Below, one piece after another: positions 1 to 7,275 of a DNA stretch of 64,000 nt. The notes beneath the pieces are model-generated. The model worked only from the letters and a program-made list of their open reading frames with translations, was not told the origin of the DNA and did not search any database. The stretch is from Roseateles_B sp041905785. GTDB taxonomy: Bacteria > Pseudomonadota > Gammaproteobacteria > Burkholderiales > Burkholderiaceae_C. How positions within the stretch are numbered: the first letter of the stretch is position 1; the number at the start of each line of letters is the position of its first letter. Where the stretch lies: assembly GCA_041905785.1 (NCBI GenBank), contig JAYRKJ010000015.1, forward strand, positions 96,291-160,290. Reading direction: 5' to 3'. Made by a program: the position numbers and the translations under genes.

Positions 1-407
1 CGCGGGGGCTGGCGGCCGTCGGCATCCAGCACATAGGGCGCCCAGTCGGCAAAGGGCACGGGCTGCGGCTGCAGCAGCACGCCGACCAGATAGCCGTCCA
101 GCATGCTGATGTCCAGGGGCTCCAGCGGCGCGGGCAGGGCGTCCAGCAGGTCCTGCAGGCGCTTCATGTCCTGCTCGGACAGCGGCTGGTCGACCGGCAC
201 GCGCGGCAGCGCCGCAGCAGGCTCCGCGACACCTGTCGCTGGCTTCGGCGCTGGATTCGGCGCGGCACCCGGCTTGCGTGCCGGACCGCGCGGTCCAGCT
301 GATGCGGCCGGCCCCGCTGTGCTGCCCGGACGTCGTGACCGTTGGCTGCCCGCCGTTGCGGCAGGACGGGACGACAAGGAGGGCTTGCGCGGCTTGGAGG
401 TGCTCAT
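1..407 (-). CDS. UPF0149 (YgfB/YecA) family protein, partial
   Basis: The frame opens at an ATG at 407 and runs off the left edge, leaving about 135 residues. The first 70 or so are a low-complexity Ser/Pro/Ala/Arg-rich stretch. After it comes LDGYLVGVLL followed by FADWAPYV, which I recognise as the N-terminal signature of the UPF0149 family of small helical cytoplasmic proteins. YecA-type members end in a SEC-C metal-binding motif, which would lie outside the window. The basic, probably disordered head is long for the family. Molecular function is unknown. The call rests on that one signature block. Confidence 0.7.
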   Translation of the reverse strand, partial: MSTSKPRKPSLSSRPAATAGSQRSRRPGSTAGPAASAGPRGPARKPGAAPNPAPKPATGVAEPAAALPRVPVDQPLSEQDMKRLQDLLDALPAPLEPLDISMLDGYLVGVLLQPQPVPFADWAPYVLDADGRQPP

Positions 408-542
408 GCCCGCATTATCCGGTGCATGGCTGTTCGCGAAGGGCATTGCCCGACTTCCCGGCAGCGCGGCTCGTCGCAGCGCAGAATGGCGTCGCAGCCG
501 CGCGCCCTGCGCGGCACCGCTTCCACCATCCCGCATCACCGC

Positions 543-1115
543 ATGAGCGACCCCACCCGCCCCTCCCGCAGATTCCTGTTCCTCAACGCCAGTACCCGCG
601 TCGCGGGCGTCACCGGCAACACCGAAACCCTGGCCCGTGCCGCCGCCGCCCGCTTGCCGGCCGATGTGCAGCAGCACTGGCTGCGCCTGGCCGACCATGC
701 GCTGCCGCCCTTCGTCGACCATCGGCACGACATCGGCAGCTATCCCATGCCCGACGGCGCGGGCCGGCTCCTGCTGGACGCCACCCTGGCGGCCACGGAC
801 CTGGTGCTGGTGGCCCCGGTCTATTGGTACAGCCTGCCAGCCTCCGTGAAGCTCTACTTGGACCATTTCAGCGCCTGGATGCGCGTGCCCGGCCTGGACT
901 TCAAGACCCGCATGGCTGGCCGGCGCCTCTGGCTCGTCACCACCAGCGGCGACCGCAGCAAGGCCCAGCCCATGATGGACAGCACCCAACTTTGCGCGGA
1001 GTTTCTCGGCATGCATTGGATGGGCGCCCTGTGGGGCACGGGCGGTGCGCCCGACGCCATTCGTTCGGACGAGGCAGCCCTGACCCAGGCCACCCACTGG
1101 TTCGAGGGGGTTTGA
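543..1115 (+). CDS. NAD(P)H-dependent FMN reductase-like flavoprotein
   Basis: A 190-residue flavodoxin-fold oxidoreductase. The N terminus has the phosphate-binding pattern FLNASTRVAGVTGNTETL typical of NADPH-dependent FMN reductases and quinone reductases, followed near residue 95 by VLVAPVYWYSLPASVKLYLD, the usual second flavin-contact block. It should transfer electrons from NAD(P)H to FMN or a quinone in the cytoplasm; the substrate is unknown. The start is the ATG at 543 because the conserved beta strand begins ten residues later. The frame stays open upstream, but that part is unlike the family. No clear ribosome-binding site is visible. The gene stands alone, followed by a structured region and a terminator. 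Confidence 0.8.
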   Translation: MSDPTRPSRRFLFLNASTRVAGVTGNTETLARAAAARLPADVQQHWLRLADHALPPFVDHRHDIGSYPMPDGAGRLLLDATLAATDLVLVAPVYWYSLPASVKLYLDHFSAWMRVPGLDFKTRMAGRRLWLVTTSGDRSKAQPMMDSTQLCAEFLGMHWMGALWGTGGAPDAIRSDEAALTQATHWFEGV

Positions 1116-1251
1116 AACATCTGCTTGCCAATGAGGCAGCTCATCCCACCAAGTAGGGATGGCGAGCCTGCTGGGCCAAACCTAGAGTTGCACCCATGCC
1201 GGCCTCGCGGCCAGCACGGATCCCAACGACGTCCTTACCCAAGGACTTATC
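1116..1251 (+). ncRNA. Structured non-coding stretch; candidate small RNA or structured 3' UTR
   Basis: No credible coding frame lies here. Short inverted repeats follow one another: TGCC/GGCA (1126-1129 with 1135-1138), CATCCC/GGGATG (1142-1147 with 1156-1161), GGCC/GGCC (1201-1204 with 1209-1212) and GTCCTT/AAGGAC (1231-1236 with 1241-1246). A strong intrinsic terminator comes next. This spacing fits a small RNA of about 170 nt or the structured 3' UTR of the reductase mRNA. I do not recognise a known RNA family and see no convincing promoter. Confidence 0.3.
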
Positions 1252-1285
1252 CGCCCGAGCACGCAAGTGCTTGGGCGTTTTTTTT
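1252..1285 (+). terminator. Strong rho-independent terminator
   Basis: An 11-bp stem (1252-1262 with 1267-1277, one G-U pair) is closed by the GNRA-type loop GCAA and followed by eight T residues (1278-1285). It ends transcription coming from the flavoprotein gene or from a small RNA beginning in the preceding 140 bases. Confidence 0.9.
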
Positions 1286-1305
1286 GGTTCGCGCAGGCAA
1301 AGAAC

Positions 1306-1719
1306 CTAGGGTCGCCCCCGCTGTTGCAAAAGCTGGTTGCAGGTCTGAGGTGAAGGCGGCTTGCGCAAATCTATCCGGCGTCTGGATGGCGACGGCAGCA
1401 TGGTGGGCCGCGAGGCGGCCTCGCAGATTGCCTCGACGTCGATGAAGGCGTTCTTGTTGCCCTTCACGAAGGGACGCACGTGCTGCGGTGAGATCAGCTT
1501 GACCGCGTGGCCCATGGCGATGAGCTTGCGTGCCAGGAAATGCGCGCCGGCGCAGGCCTCCATCACCGCCATGCAGGGATGGAACTTGGCGAAGAAGAAC
1601 GCCAGGAGCTGCTTGCGGGTGCACTTCTTGCGGGACACCGCCAGGCCCTTGCGGTCCTGTCTGCGCAGGTGGAACGAGTGCTTGCCCAGGTCGATGCCGA
1701 CCATCGTCGCAGAGTCCAT
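1306..1719 (-). pseudogene. IS110-family transposase, N-terminal remnant
   Basis: The protein read from the ATG at 1719 begins MDSATMVGIDLGKHSF and continues through MEACAGAHFLARKL, VKLISPQHVRPFVKGNKN and VEAICEAASRPTM. These are the successive blocks of the IS110 DEDD (RuvC-like) domain. Homology stops after about 110 residues. The expected continuation lies in another frame for only a few residues, and the whole C-terminal Transposase_20 domain is missing. The usual NKNDxxD pair reads NKNAFID, so one presumed catalytic Asp is replaced by Ala. This is a dead fragment. Typical IS110 transposases are 300-400 residues. Confidence 0.8.
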
Positions 1720-1742
1720 GATGGGCTCCGCCACAAAGAAGA

Positions 1743-1772
1743 ACACCCTGGCAACGTACGTCACCAGGGTGT
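1743..1772. repeat. Inverted repeat upstream of the IS110 remnant
   Basis: Perfect 9-bp arms (1743-1751 and 1764-1772, ACACCCTGG/CCAGGGTGT) enclose a 12-base loop whose centre is itself palindromic (ACGTACGT). It lies just before the transposase start. In IS110-group elements this region encodes the bridge RNA, so it may be a leftover of that RNA; this is an inference. Confidence 0.5.
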
Positions 1773-1852
1773 CTGGGGCAAAGAATGAGAAGGGGTGACC
1801 CTCTCATCAACCCCGCCTCGGCGAGGTCTTCTCAGGGGCGGGCGATGGACGC

Positions 1853-2437
1853 TCAGGCCTTGCGGCGGCGCGCCAGGCCCATGCCCACCAGGGCCAGGCC
1901 GCCGAGGGCCAGGGTGGCGGGCTCGGGCACATCGCCGGCCTTCTGGTTCAGCGCCAGGTCGTCGACCAGGAAGAAGTTGCCGAAGTCCAGGCGCAGTTCG
2001 TCGACGGCGCCGGTGACACCGCCCACGTGGGCGAAGCTGTTGCCCAGGACGACGTCCTGCGTCCAGATCTCCACGCCATTGTTGAAGCCGCGGACCTTGC
2101 CGTGACGCTCACCGCTCGAGCCCCAGACGCGGCTCCACAGGCCGTCATAGCTGAAGTCGCTGCCGTCGGCCGCGCGGATGACGCCGGTACCGCCGTAGTT
2201 GTTCAGCAGGGTGTATTCACCGCTGACCGAGCCATAGTTCCAGCTGGAGCCTACGGTGTCGATCCAATCCAGGCGGTTCACGCCGCAGCCGGTGCAGTTG
2301 AAGGTGAAGCCCTTGTAGACGGGCATCGCTCCATAGGTGTTGGGGGCGATACCAGCCACGTCGTCAAAGGTCAGGACGTCGGCGTACACCGGAGCGAAGG
2401 CTGCGCTGAGGGCAAGAGCAGAAAGAAGGCGTTTCAT
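1853..2437 (-). CDS. PEP-CTERM sorting domain protein
   Basis: A 194-residue exported protein. Residues 1-19 form a signal peptide ending in PVYA/DV. The C terminus is a textbook PEP-CTERM anchor: VPEPATLALGG, a hydrophobic helix and the basic tail ARRRKA. Proteins with this tail are recognised by an exosortase (EpsH-like) and are usually secreted or surface-bound, often with exopolysaccharide. The middle is rich in Gly, Asn, Tyr and Trp, with a single CTGC motif near residue 50, and resembles beta-sandwich PEP-CTERM proteins of unknown ligand. No exosortase gene lies in the window. A second PEP-CTERM protein lies at 46621-47238. Confidence 0.88.
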   Translation of the reverse strand: MKRLLSALALSAAFAPVYADVLTFDDVAGIAPNTYGAMPVYKGFTFNCTGCGVNRLDWIDTVGSSWNYGSVSGEYTLLNNYGGTGVIRAADGSDFSYDGLWSRVWGSSGERHGKVRGFNNGVEIWTQDVVLGNSFAHVGGVTGAVDELRLDFGNFFLVDDLALNQKAGDVPEPATLALGGLALVGMGLARRRKA

Positions 2438-2506
2438 AGGTAGGCGCGGGGCGCGATAGAAGTTCGAAAAGGCGAACTGTCAGATCAAGCAAGATGCGTG
2501 CCCAAG

Positions 2507-2521
2507 GGGGTCAGGTCTTGC
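2507..2521 (+). repeat. Copy of the dispersed GGGTCAGGTCTTG element
   Basis: Intergenic copy reading GGGGTCAGGTCTTGC. It is one of seven exact 13-base matches in the window. The 256-base gap it sits in, between the PEP-CTERM and LysR genes, shows no other feature I can support. Confidence 0.6.
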
Positions 2522-2693
2522 CAGCCCCTGCAGAATCAAGCACTTCCAGGACTCTTACGTTTATACACATCGCTAGCTGTCAAAAGGTCCGACACCCCCA
2601 AAGGGTCGTTCTGCAGGCGTCGGCTGTCGCCCGCGCTTCCCGCTGCGCGGGCGCAACTCGCACAGGCGGGCAACAGCAGGCCAGCGAGCGCAC

Positions 2694-3644
2694 TCAGAAG
2701 CCGTTGTGCAGGCGCGTGCGCAGGTGCTCCACCAGCAGGCGCACCGGCTGGGGCGTGTGGCCGCTCCAGGGATGGATGGCAAAGATGGCATCACCGAAGA
2801 AGTCCACGGGCTGCCAGGCCGGCAGCACGAGCTCCAGCTGCCCCTGATCCAGCGCGGCGCGGGCGCTGAAGTCCGGCAGCAGGGCAAGGCCCAGGCCTGC
2901 GAGGGCCGCCTCGCGCAGCACCTCGCTGTTGCCGGCACGCAGCGGCCCCTGCACCGGCACGCGCACCCGCTCCACGGCTTCGCCTTTGCCCCGGGCGAAG
3001 AACCACTGCGCGGGACCGGAGCGCAGATAGGGCAGGCAGGCATGCGCTGCGAGCTCGGCCGGATGCTGGGGGCGGCCGGCCTGCGCCAGGTAGGCCGGGC
3101 TGCCCACCAGCAAGGCTTGCGAGGCACAGAGCTTGAAGGCCACATGGGTGTCCGGCGGTCGGCTGGTGTGGCGGATGGCCAGGTCGAAGCCCTCCTGGGC
3201 CAGCGCGGCCAGGCGGTCCGAAAGATCGAGCTCGATGCGTATCTCCGGATAGCGTCCGAAAAAGGCCGGCAGGGCCGGCGCGATGTGCTGGCGCCCCAGG
3301 GCCACCGGCGCCGTCACCCGCAGCAGCCCGCGCGGCGTGCCGGCGGCCTCGCGCGCCTCGCTGAGGCTGCGGCTGAGCAGCTGCAGGCCGGGCTCGGCCT
3401 GGTCGACCAGATGCCGCCCGGCCTCGCTGAGGCGCACCGAGCGCGTGCTGCGCTGGACCAACTGCTGCCCCAGGTGGCGCTCCAGTTCGGCAATGCGCTG
3501 GCTCACCGCGGCCTTGGACAAGCCCAGGCGCTGCGCCGCCTGCGTGAAGCTGCCCAGGCGGGCCACGGCCACCAGGGCCTGCAACTGCACCCAATGCTGT
3601 TCTTCTCGCGACGGCGGGCGAGCGGGGGAACGTTGTGCTGACAT
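2694..3644 (-). CDS. LysR-family transcriptional regulator
   Basis: A 316-residue LysR-type regulator. The N-terminal winged helix-turn-helix is clear (LGSFTQAAQRLGLSKAAVSQ, then LERHLGQQLVQRSTR), followed by a periplasmic-binding-like effector domain beginning near LLRVTAPVALGRQH. It resembles the subgroup with the short motif RSTRSVRLSEAG. The start is placed at 3644. An alternative ATG at 3671 would add nine residues but would overlap the palindrome at 3670-3691; neither has a good ribosome-binding site. It is transcribed divergently from mmsA and probably controls it and itself. The effector is unknown. Confidence 0.9.
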   Translation of the reverse strand: MSAQRSPARPPSREEQHWVQLQALVAVARLGSFTQAAQRLGLSKAAVSQRIAELERHLGQQLVQRSTRSVRLSEAGRHLVDQAEPGLQLLSRSLSEAREAAGTPRGLLRVTAPVALGRQHIAPALPAFFGRYPEIRIELDLSDRLAALAQEGFDLAIRHTSRPPDTHVAFKLCASQALLVGSPAYLAQAGRPQHPAELAAHACLPYLRSGPAQWFFARGKGEAVERVRVPVQGPLRAGNSEVLREAALAGLGLALLPDFSARAALDQGQLELVLPAWQPVDFFGDAIFAIHPWSGHTPQPVRLLVEHLRTRLHNGF

Positions 3645-3669
3645 GGCATCACCAGGGTTGTCGGATTCC

Positions 3670-3691
3670 ATTGTTCATATTACTGAACAAT
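3670..3691. promoter_or_regulatory. Probable LysR operator
   Basis: A perfect 8-bp inverted repeat, ATTGTTCA/TGAACAAT, with a 6-base A/T-rich centre. It contains the T-N11-A pattern of LysR sites and lies between the LysR gene and mmsA. It is notably A/T-rich for this genome. The dehydrogenase ATG is 85 bases away. Confidence 0.7.
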
Positions 3692-3776
3692 GAAGTCACC
3701 CCATTGGGCTAGGCAGGGCCGCAGGCGCTGCCTAGACTGGCCGCATCCCATCTCTCTTTGCCGGAGCGAGTCCCCC

Positions 3777-5294
3777 ATGAGCACCCCCGCCTACACCGAT
3801 ACCCGCGACCTGGGCCATTTCATCGCCGGCCAGCGCGTGGCGGCCAGTGGCGATCGCCGCCAGCCGGTCTACAACCCGGCCACTGGCGCCGTGGCCCGCC
3901 AGCTGCAACTGGGCACGGCCGAAGACGTGCAGCGCGCCGTCGCCGCTGCCCAGGCCGCCTTTCCCGCCTGGGCGGACACCCCGCCGCTGCGTCGCGCTCG
4001 TGTGATGTTCAAGTTCCTGGAACTGCTGAACCGCCACCGCGACACCCTGGCGGCCATGATCACCGCCGAGCATGGCAAGGTCTTCAGCGATGCCCAGGGC
4101 GAGGTCACGCGCGGCATCGACGTCGTCGAGTTCGTCTGCGGCATCCCGCAGCTGCTCAAGGGCGACTACACCGAGCAGGTCTCCACCGGCATCGACAACT
4201 GGACCCTGCGGCAACCCCTGGGCGTGGTGGCCGGCATCACCCCCTTCAACTTCCCCTTCATGGTGCCCATGTGGATGGCGCCGGTGGCCCTGGCCTGCGG
4301 CAATGCCTTCATCCTCAAGCCCAGCGAGCGCGACCCGTCCCCCAGCCTGCTCGTCGGCGAGCTGCTCAAGGAGGCGGGCCTGCCGGACGGCCTGTTCAAC
4401 GTGCTGCAAGGCGACAAGACCGTGGTCGACGCCCTGCTGCACCACCCGGAGGTCAAGGCACTGAGCTTCGTCGGCTCCACGCCGATCGCCCAGTACATCT
4501 ACCAGACCGGCGCCTCGCAGGGCAAGCGCGTCCAGGCCCTGGGGGGTGCCAAGAACCACATGGTCGTGATGCCCGACGCCGACCTCGAGCAGGCCGTCGA
4601 TGCCCTCATCGGCGCGGCCTACGGCTCGGCTGGCGAGCGCTGCATGGCCATCTCGGTGGCGGTGCTGGTGGGCGATGTGGCCGATCGCATCATGCCCCTG
4701 CTGGCCGAGCGCACCCGTGCCCTGGTCATCCGCAATGGCATGGATCCCGCGGCCGAGATGGGCCCCATCGTCAACCGCGCGGCCCTTGAACGCATCGAGG
4801 GCTACATCGCCCTGGGCGTGGCGGAAGGCGCGCAGCTGGTGGTGGATGGCCGCGGGCTCAAGGTGGCGGGCCACGAAGCCGGCTTCTTCACCGGCGGCAC
4901 CCTGTTCGACCATGTGACGCCCTCGATGCGCATCTACCGCGAAGAGATCTTCGGCCCGGTGCTCGCCTGCGTTCGGGTGCCCGACTTCGCCTCGGCCGTG
5001 GAGCTGGTCAACGCGCACGAGTTCGGCAACGGCGTTGCCTGCTTCACCAGCGACGGCAACGTGGCGCGCGAGTTCGCACGCCGCATCCAGGTGGGCATGG
5101 TGGGCATCAACGTGCCCATCCCCGTGCCCATGGCCTGGCATGGCTTCGGCGGCTGGAAGAAGAGCCTGTTCGGCGACATGCACGCCTACGGCGAGGAAGG
5201 CGTGCGCTTCTACACCAAGCAAAAGAGCGTGATGCAGCGCTGGCCAGCCAGCATTGGCAAGGGCGCCGAGTTCATGATGCCCACCAGCCGCTGA
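3777..5294 (+). CDS. mmsA: CoA-acylating methylmalonate-semialdehyde dehydrogenase
   Basis: A 505-residue aldehyde dehydrogenase of the MmsA type, which converts (methyl)malonate semialdehyde plus CoA and NAD+ to propionyl- or acetyl-CoA in valine, pyrimidine and beta-alanine breakdown. Family marks include the N-terminal HFIAGQ block, TPFNFPFMVPMWMAPVALACGN, FVGSTPIAQYIY, the catalytic Cys near residue 288 in GSAGERCMAISVAV, and EEIFGPVL. The ATG at 3777 is preceded by GGAG about 11 bases upstream and begins at the normal family position. It is divergent from a LysR regulator across a palindromic operator. A GC hairpin follows at 5328-5350. The usual partner mmsB is not adjacent. Confidence 0.93.
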   Translation: MSTPAYTDTRDLGHFIAGQRVAASGDRRQPVYNPATGAVARQLQLGTAEDVQRAVAAAQAAFPAWADTPPLRRARVMFKFLELLNRHRDTLAAMITAEHGKVFSDAQGEVTRGIDVVEFVCGIPQLLKGDYTEQVSTGIDNWTLRQPLGVVAGITPFNFPFMVPMWMAPVALACGNAFILKPSERDPSPSLLVGELLKEAGLPDGLFNVLQGDKTVVDALLHHPEVKALSFVGSTPIAQYIYQTGASQGKRVQALGGAKNHMVVMPDADLEQAVDALIGAAYGSAGERCMAISVAVLVGDVADRIMPLLAERTRALVIRNGMDPAAEMGPIVNRAALERIEGYIALGVAEGAQLVVDGRGLKVAGHEAGFFTGGTLFDHVTPSMRIYREEIFGPVLACVRVPDFASAVELVNAHEFGNGVACFTSDGNVAREFARRIQVGMVGINVPIPVPMAWHGFGGWKKSLFGDMHAYGEEGVRFYTKQKSVMQRWPASIGKGAEFMMPTSR

Positions 5295-5327
5295 CCGCGC
5301 CGTTCGCGGTCTACACCGGAGACCGGC

Positions 5328-5350
5328 GCCCGGGCAGTCTCAGCCCGGGC
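5328..5350 (+). other. GC-rich hairpin downstream of mmsA
   Basis: Arms GCCCGGGC and GCCCGGGC (5328-5335, 5343-5350) pair across the 7-base loop AGTCTCA. No T-tract follows, so it is more likely an mRNA-stabilising or rho-assisting stem than an intrinsic terminator. Confidence 0.5.
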
Positions 5351-5355
5351 CCGGC

Positions 5356-5468
5356 TTGACGTCCTGGGTTCGGTTTGACGTCCTGGGTTCGGTTTGACAC
5401 CGTGCTCCGTGCTCCGTGCTCCGTGCTCCGTGCTCCGTGCTCCGTGCGGCGGGCGGCGGGCGGCGGGC
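5356..5468. repeat. Cluster of short tandem repeats (19-, 7- and 7-bp units)
   Basis: Three arrays follow each other in the 336-base gap between mmsA and a GGDEF gene. The 19-bp unit TTGACGTCCTGGGTTCGGT occurs twice (5356-5374, 5375-5393) plus five bases. A heptamer CGTGCTC occurs six times plus CGTGC (5401-5447). A G-rich heptamer of the CGGCGGG type follows about three times. The heptamer arrays could change length by slippage. They lie about 160 bases before the ATG of the downstream gene, outside the coding frame, so any effect would be on promoter spacing or leader RNA. Confidence 0.85.
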
Positions 5469-5497
5469 ATGCTGCCGTCGACCAGGCCGCCGCCAAC

Positions 5498-5557
5498 TGT
5501 CACCCGAGTGACAGAAACAGCCCGAGCTCGTTTCGCTGGCATCACAAACGTGATGTC
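5498..5557. promoter_or_regulatory. Paired palindromes upstream of the TPR-GGDEF gene
   Basis: Two short palindromes lie 26 bases apart: TGTCAC-N4-GTGACA (5498-5513) and CATCAC-N4-GTGATG (5540-5555, extendable by two bases each side with one G-U). The first resembles half-sites of Crp/Fnr-type regulators but with short spacing. They may be operators for the gene starting at 5631. No protein can be assigned. Confidence 0.4.
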
Positions 5558-5630
5558 GGCACGCGGGCTTGCGGCCGCTTTCGGCTACGCTTGCCGGCTT
5601 CGCTTCGCTGCAGTTGAAGCCGACGCCAAC

Positions 5631-7256
5631 ATGCCATCCGCCCTGACCGAACGCCTGACCGAGTGCCTCAAGGAGGCCCGCGACGCCCAGCACGAGGCCG
5701 CGCTGGAGCTGGGCCTCGAGCGCGCGGGCGAAGCCTGGGCGCATGCCCGGCAACTGGGCTTTCTGAGTGAACAGATCGAAGCCGGGCGGCTGCGCGTCTA
5801 CTTCCACTACCGGCGCGGCGAGCTCCAGGAGATGCTGGAGCTCTCCCAGGAAGTCCAGGTTCTGATGCGCCCGCTGGGCGCCAGCGCCCAGCTCTGCGAA
5901 CTGTTGCGCTGGACCAGCCTGGCGGCCTCCGAGCTGGGCGATTTCGAGACCGGGCTCAATTGCGCCAACGAGGGGCACGAGCTGGCCTGCGAACTGGGTG
6001 ACAAGCGCGTGCTCGCCGCCGCGCTCAATGCCTTGGGCGCCTGCTTTGAACGCATGGGCGACCCCTGGCAGGCCGAGCGGCTGATGAACGAGGCAGCCTC
6101 GCTGGTACGCGACGAGGCCACCGCCTACGAGCGCGTCATCACCCTCAACAACCTCTGCACCACGGCCTTGGGCGAGTACCACCTGATGCGCGACAGCGGC
6201 CACGAAAAGGCCTGCCAGGAGGCCTTGCAGCGCGCCCTGCACTATGGCCGCGAGGTCCGTCCCCACGCCCGTCAGTTGGGCGAGCTCTATGCCTTGGCGC
6301 TCACCGACAGCAACCTCGGCGAAGTCTTGCTGCTGATGGGCGAACTGGGCGAGGCCGCGCCCTATCTGCGCTCCGCCCTCGCCCAGGCCCAGGCGCGCCA
6401 GTTCGACGCGCTGGCCGGTCGCGTGCACTGCAACCTGGCCGAACTGGCGCTGGCCGAAGACGACCTGCCCCGGGCCTGGCACCATGTGCTGGCGGTACAG
6501 GACGAGACCACGGTTCTTTTCAACAGCTACCAGGCCCTGCGCCTGCATCGCGTGGCCTACCGCTGCGCCAAGGCGGAAGGCAATCTGGACGAAGCCCTGC
6601 ATCACCTCGAGGCCTTCCAGCGCCTGGAGCGCCGGCGCAGCGTGGCCCAGCTGATGGCCCAGTCGCGCTTTTTCGTGAGCCGGCTGGAGGCCGAGCAGGC
6701 CCGCGCCGCGGCCGACCAGGCGCACCAGAAGGTCAATGCCCTGACCGCGCGCACCCAGGAGCTGGAGGCCCATGTGCAGCGGGACCCGCTGACCGGCCTG
6801 GGCAACCGCCGCTTCCTCGAAGCGCGCATGCCGGGCTTGATCCTGGACTGCGAGCAGCGCCGCCGCCCGCTGACCCTGGCGCTGATCGACGCCGATCACT
6901 TCAAGCAGATCAACGACCAGCATGGGCATGCGGTCGGCGACGCCGTGCTGCAGCAGCTGGCGCAGCTGCTGCGCGAGAACACCCGCGGCAGCGACCTGCT
7001 GCTGCGCTATGGCGGCGAAGAGTTCCTGGCCGTGCTGCCGGACACCGTGGCGGATCGGGCCTTCGAGGTCTGCGAACGGCTGCGCCAGAGCGTGGAGATG
7101 CACCCCTGGCAAGACCTGTCCCCAGGTCTGCTGGTGACGCTCAGCATCGGCCTGGCCAGCGCCCCACCCTACTCCACGGACCTGCTGATCAGCCGGGCCG
7201 ATGCGGCCATGTACCGCGCCAAGCATCTGGGCCGCAACCGCGTCGCCCTGGCCTGA
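5631..7256 (+). CDS. TPR-repeat diguanylate cyclase (GGDEF)
   Basis: A 541-residue cytoplasmic protein without membrane segments. Residues 1-350 are helical repeats of the tetratricopeptide type, for example LNALGACFERMGDPWQAERLM and SNLGEVLLLMGELGEAAPYL. A short coiled coil rich in Glu, Ala and Gln follows (370-395), then a GGDEF domain starting at RDPLTGLGNRRFLE. The active site reads GGEEF near residue 461, and an RGSD inhibitory-site motif lies five residues before it, so an active, product-inhibited c-di-GMP synthase is expected. The TPR part probably senses a protein partner. The ATG at 5631 was chosen because the repeat region starts there; the upstream open frame consists of translated tandem repeats. 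Confidence 0.9.
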   Translation: MPSALTERLTECLKEARDAQHEAALELGLERAGEAWAHARQLGFLSEQIEAGRLRVYFHYRRGELQEMLELSQEVQVLMRPLGASAQLCELLRWTSLAASELGDFETGLNCANEGHELACELGDKRVLAAALNALGACFERMGDPWQAERLMNEAASLVRDEATAYERVITLNNLCTTALGEYHLMRDSGHEKACQEALQRALHYGREVRPHARQLGELYALALTDSNLGEVLLLMGELGEAAPYLRSALAQAQARQFDALAGRVHCNLAELALAEDDLPRAWHHVLAVQDETTVLFNSYQALRLHRVAYRCAKAEGNLDEALHHLEAFQRLERRRSVAQLMAQSRFFVSRLEAEQARAAADQAHQKVNALTARTQELEAHVQRDPLTGLGNRRFLEARMPGLILDCEQRRRPLTLALIDADHFKQINDQHGHAVGDAVLQQLAQLLRENTRGSDLLLRYGGEEFLAVLPDTVADRAFEVCERLRQSVEMHPWQDLSPGLLVTLSIGLASAPPYSTDLLISRADAAMYRAKHLGRNRVALA

Positions 7257-7275
7257 TGCGCCGCAGGCGCGCCTT

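Noticed and set aside
5356..5468. Possible CRISPR-like array
   Set aside because: The units are directly tandem with no spacers, and there are no cas genes.
5394..5630. Upstream extension of the TPR-GGDEF protein through the repeats
   Set aside because: The translated repeats are not protein-like, and the TPR region starts at 5631.
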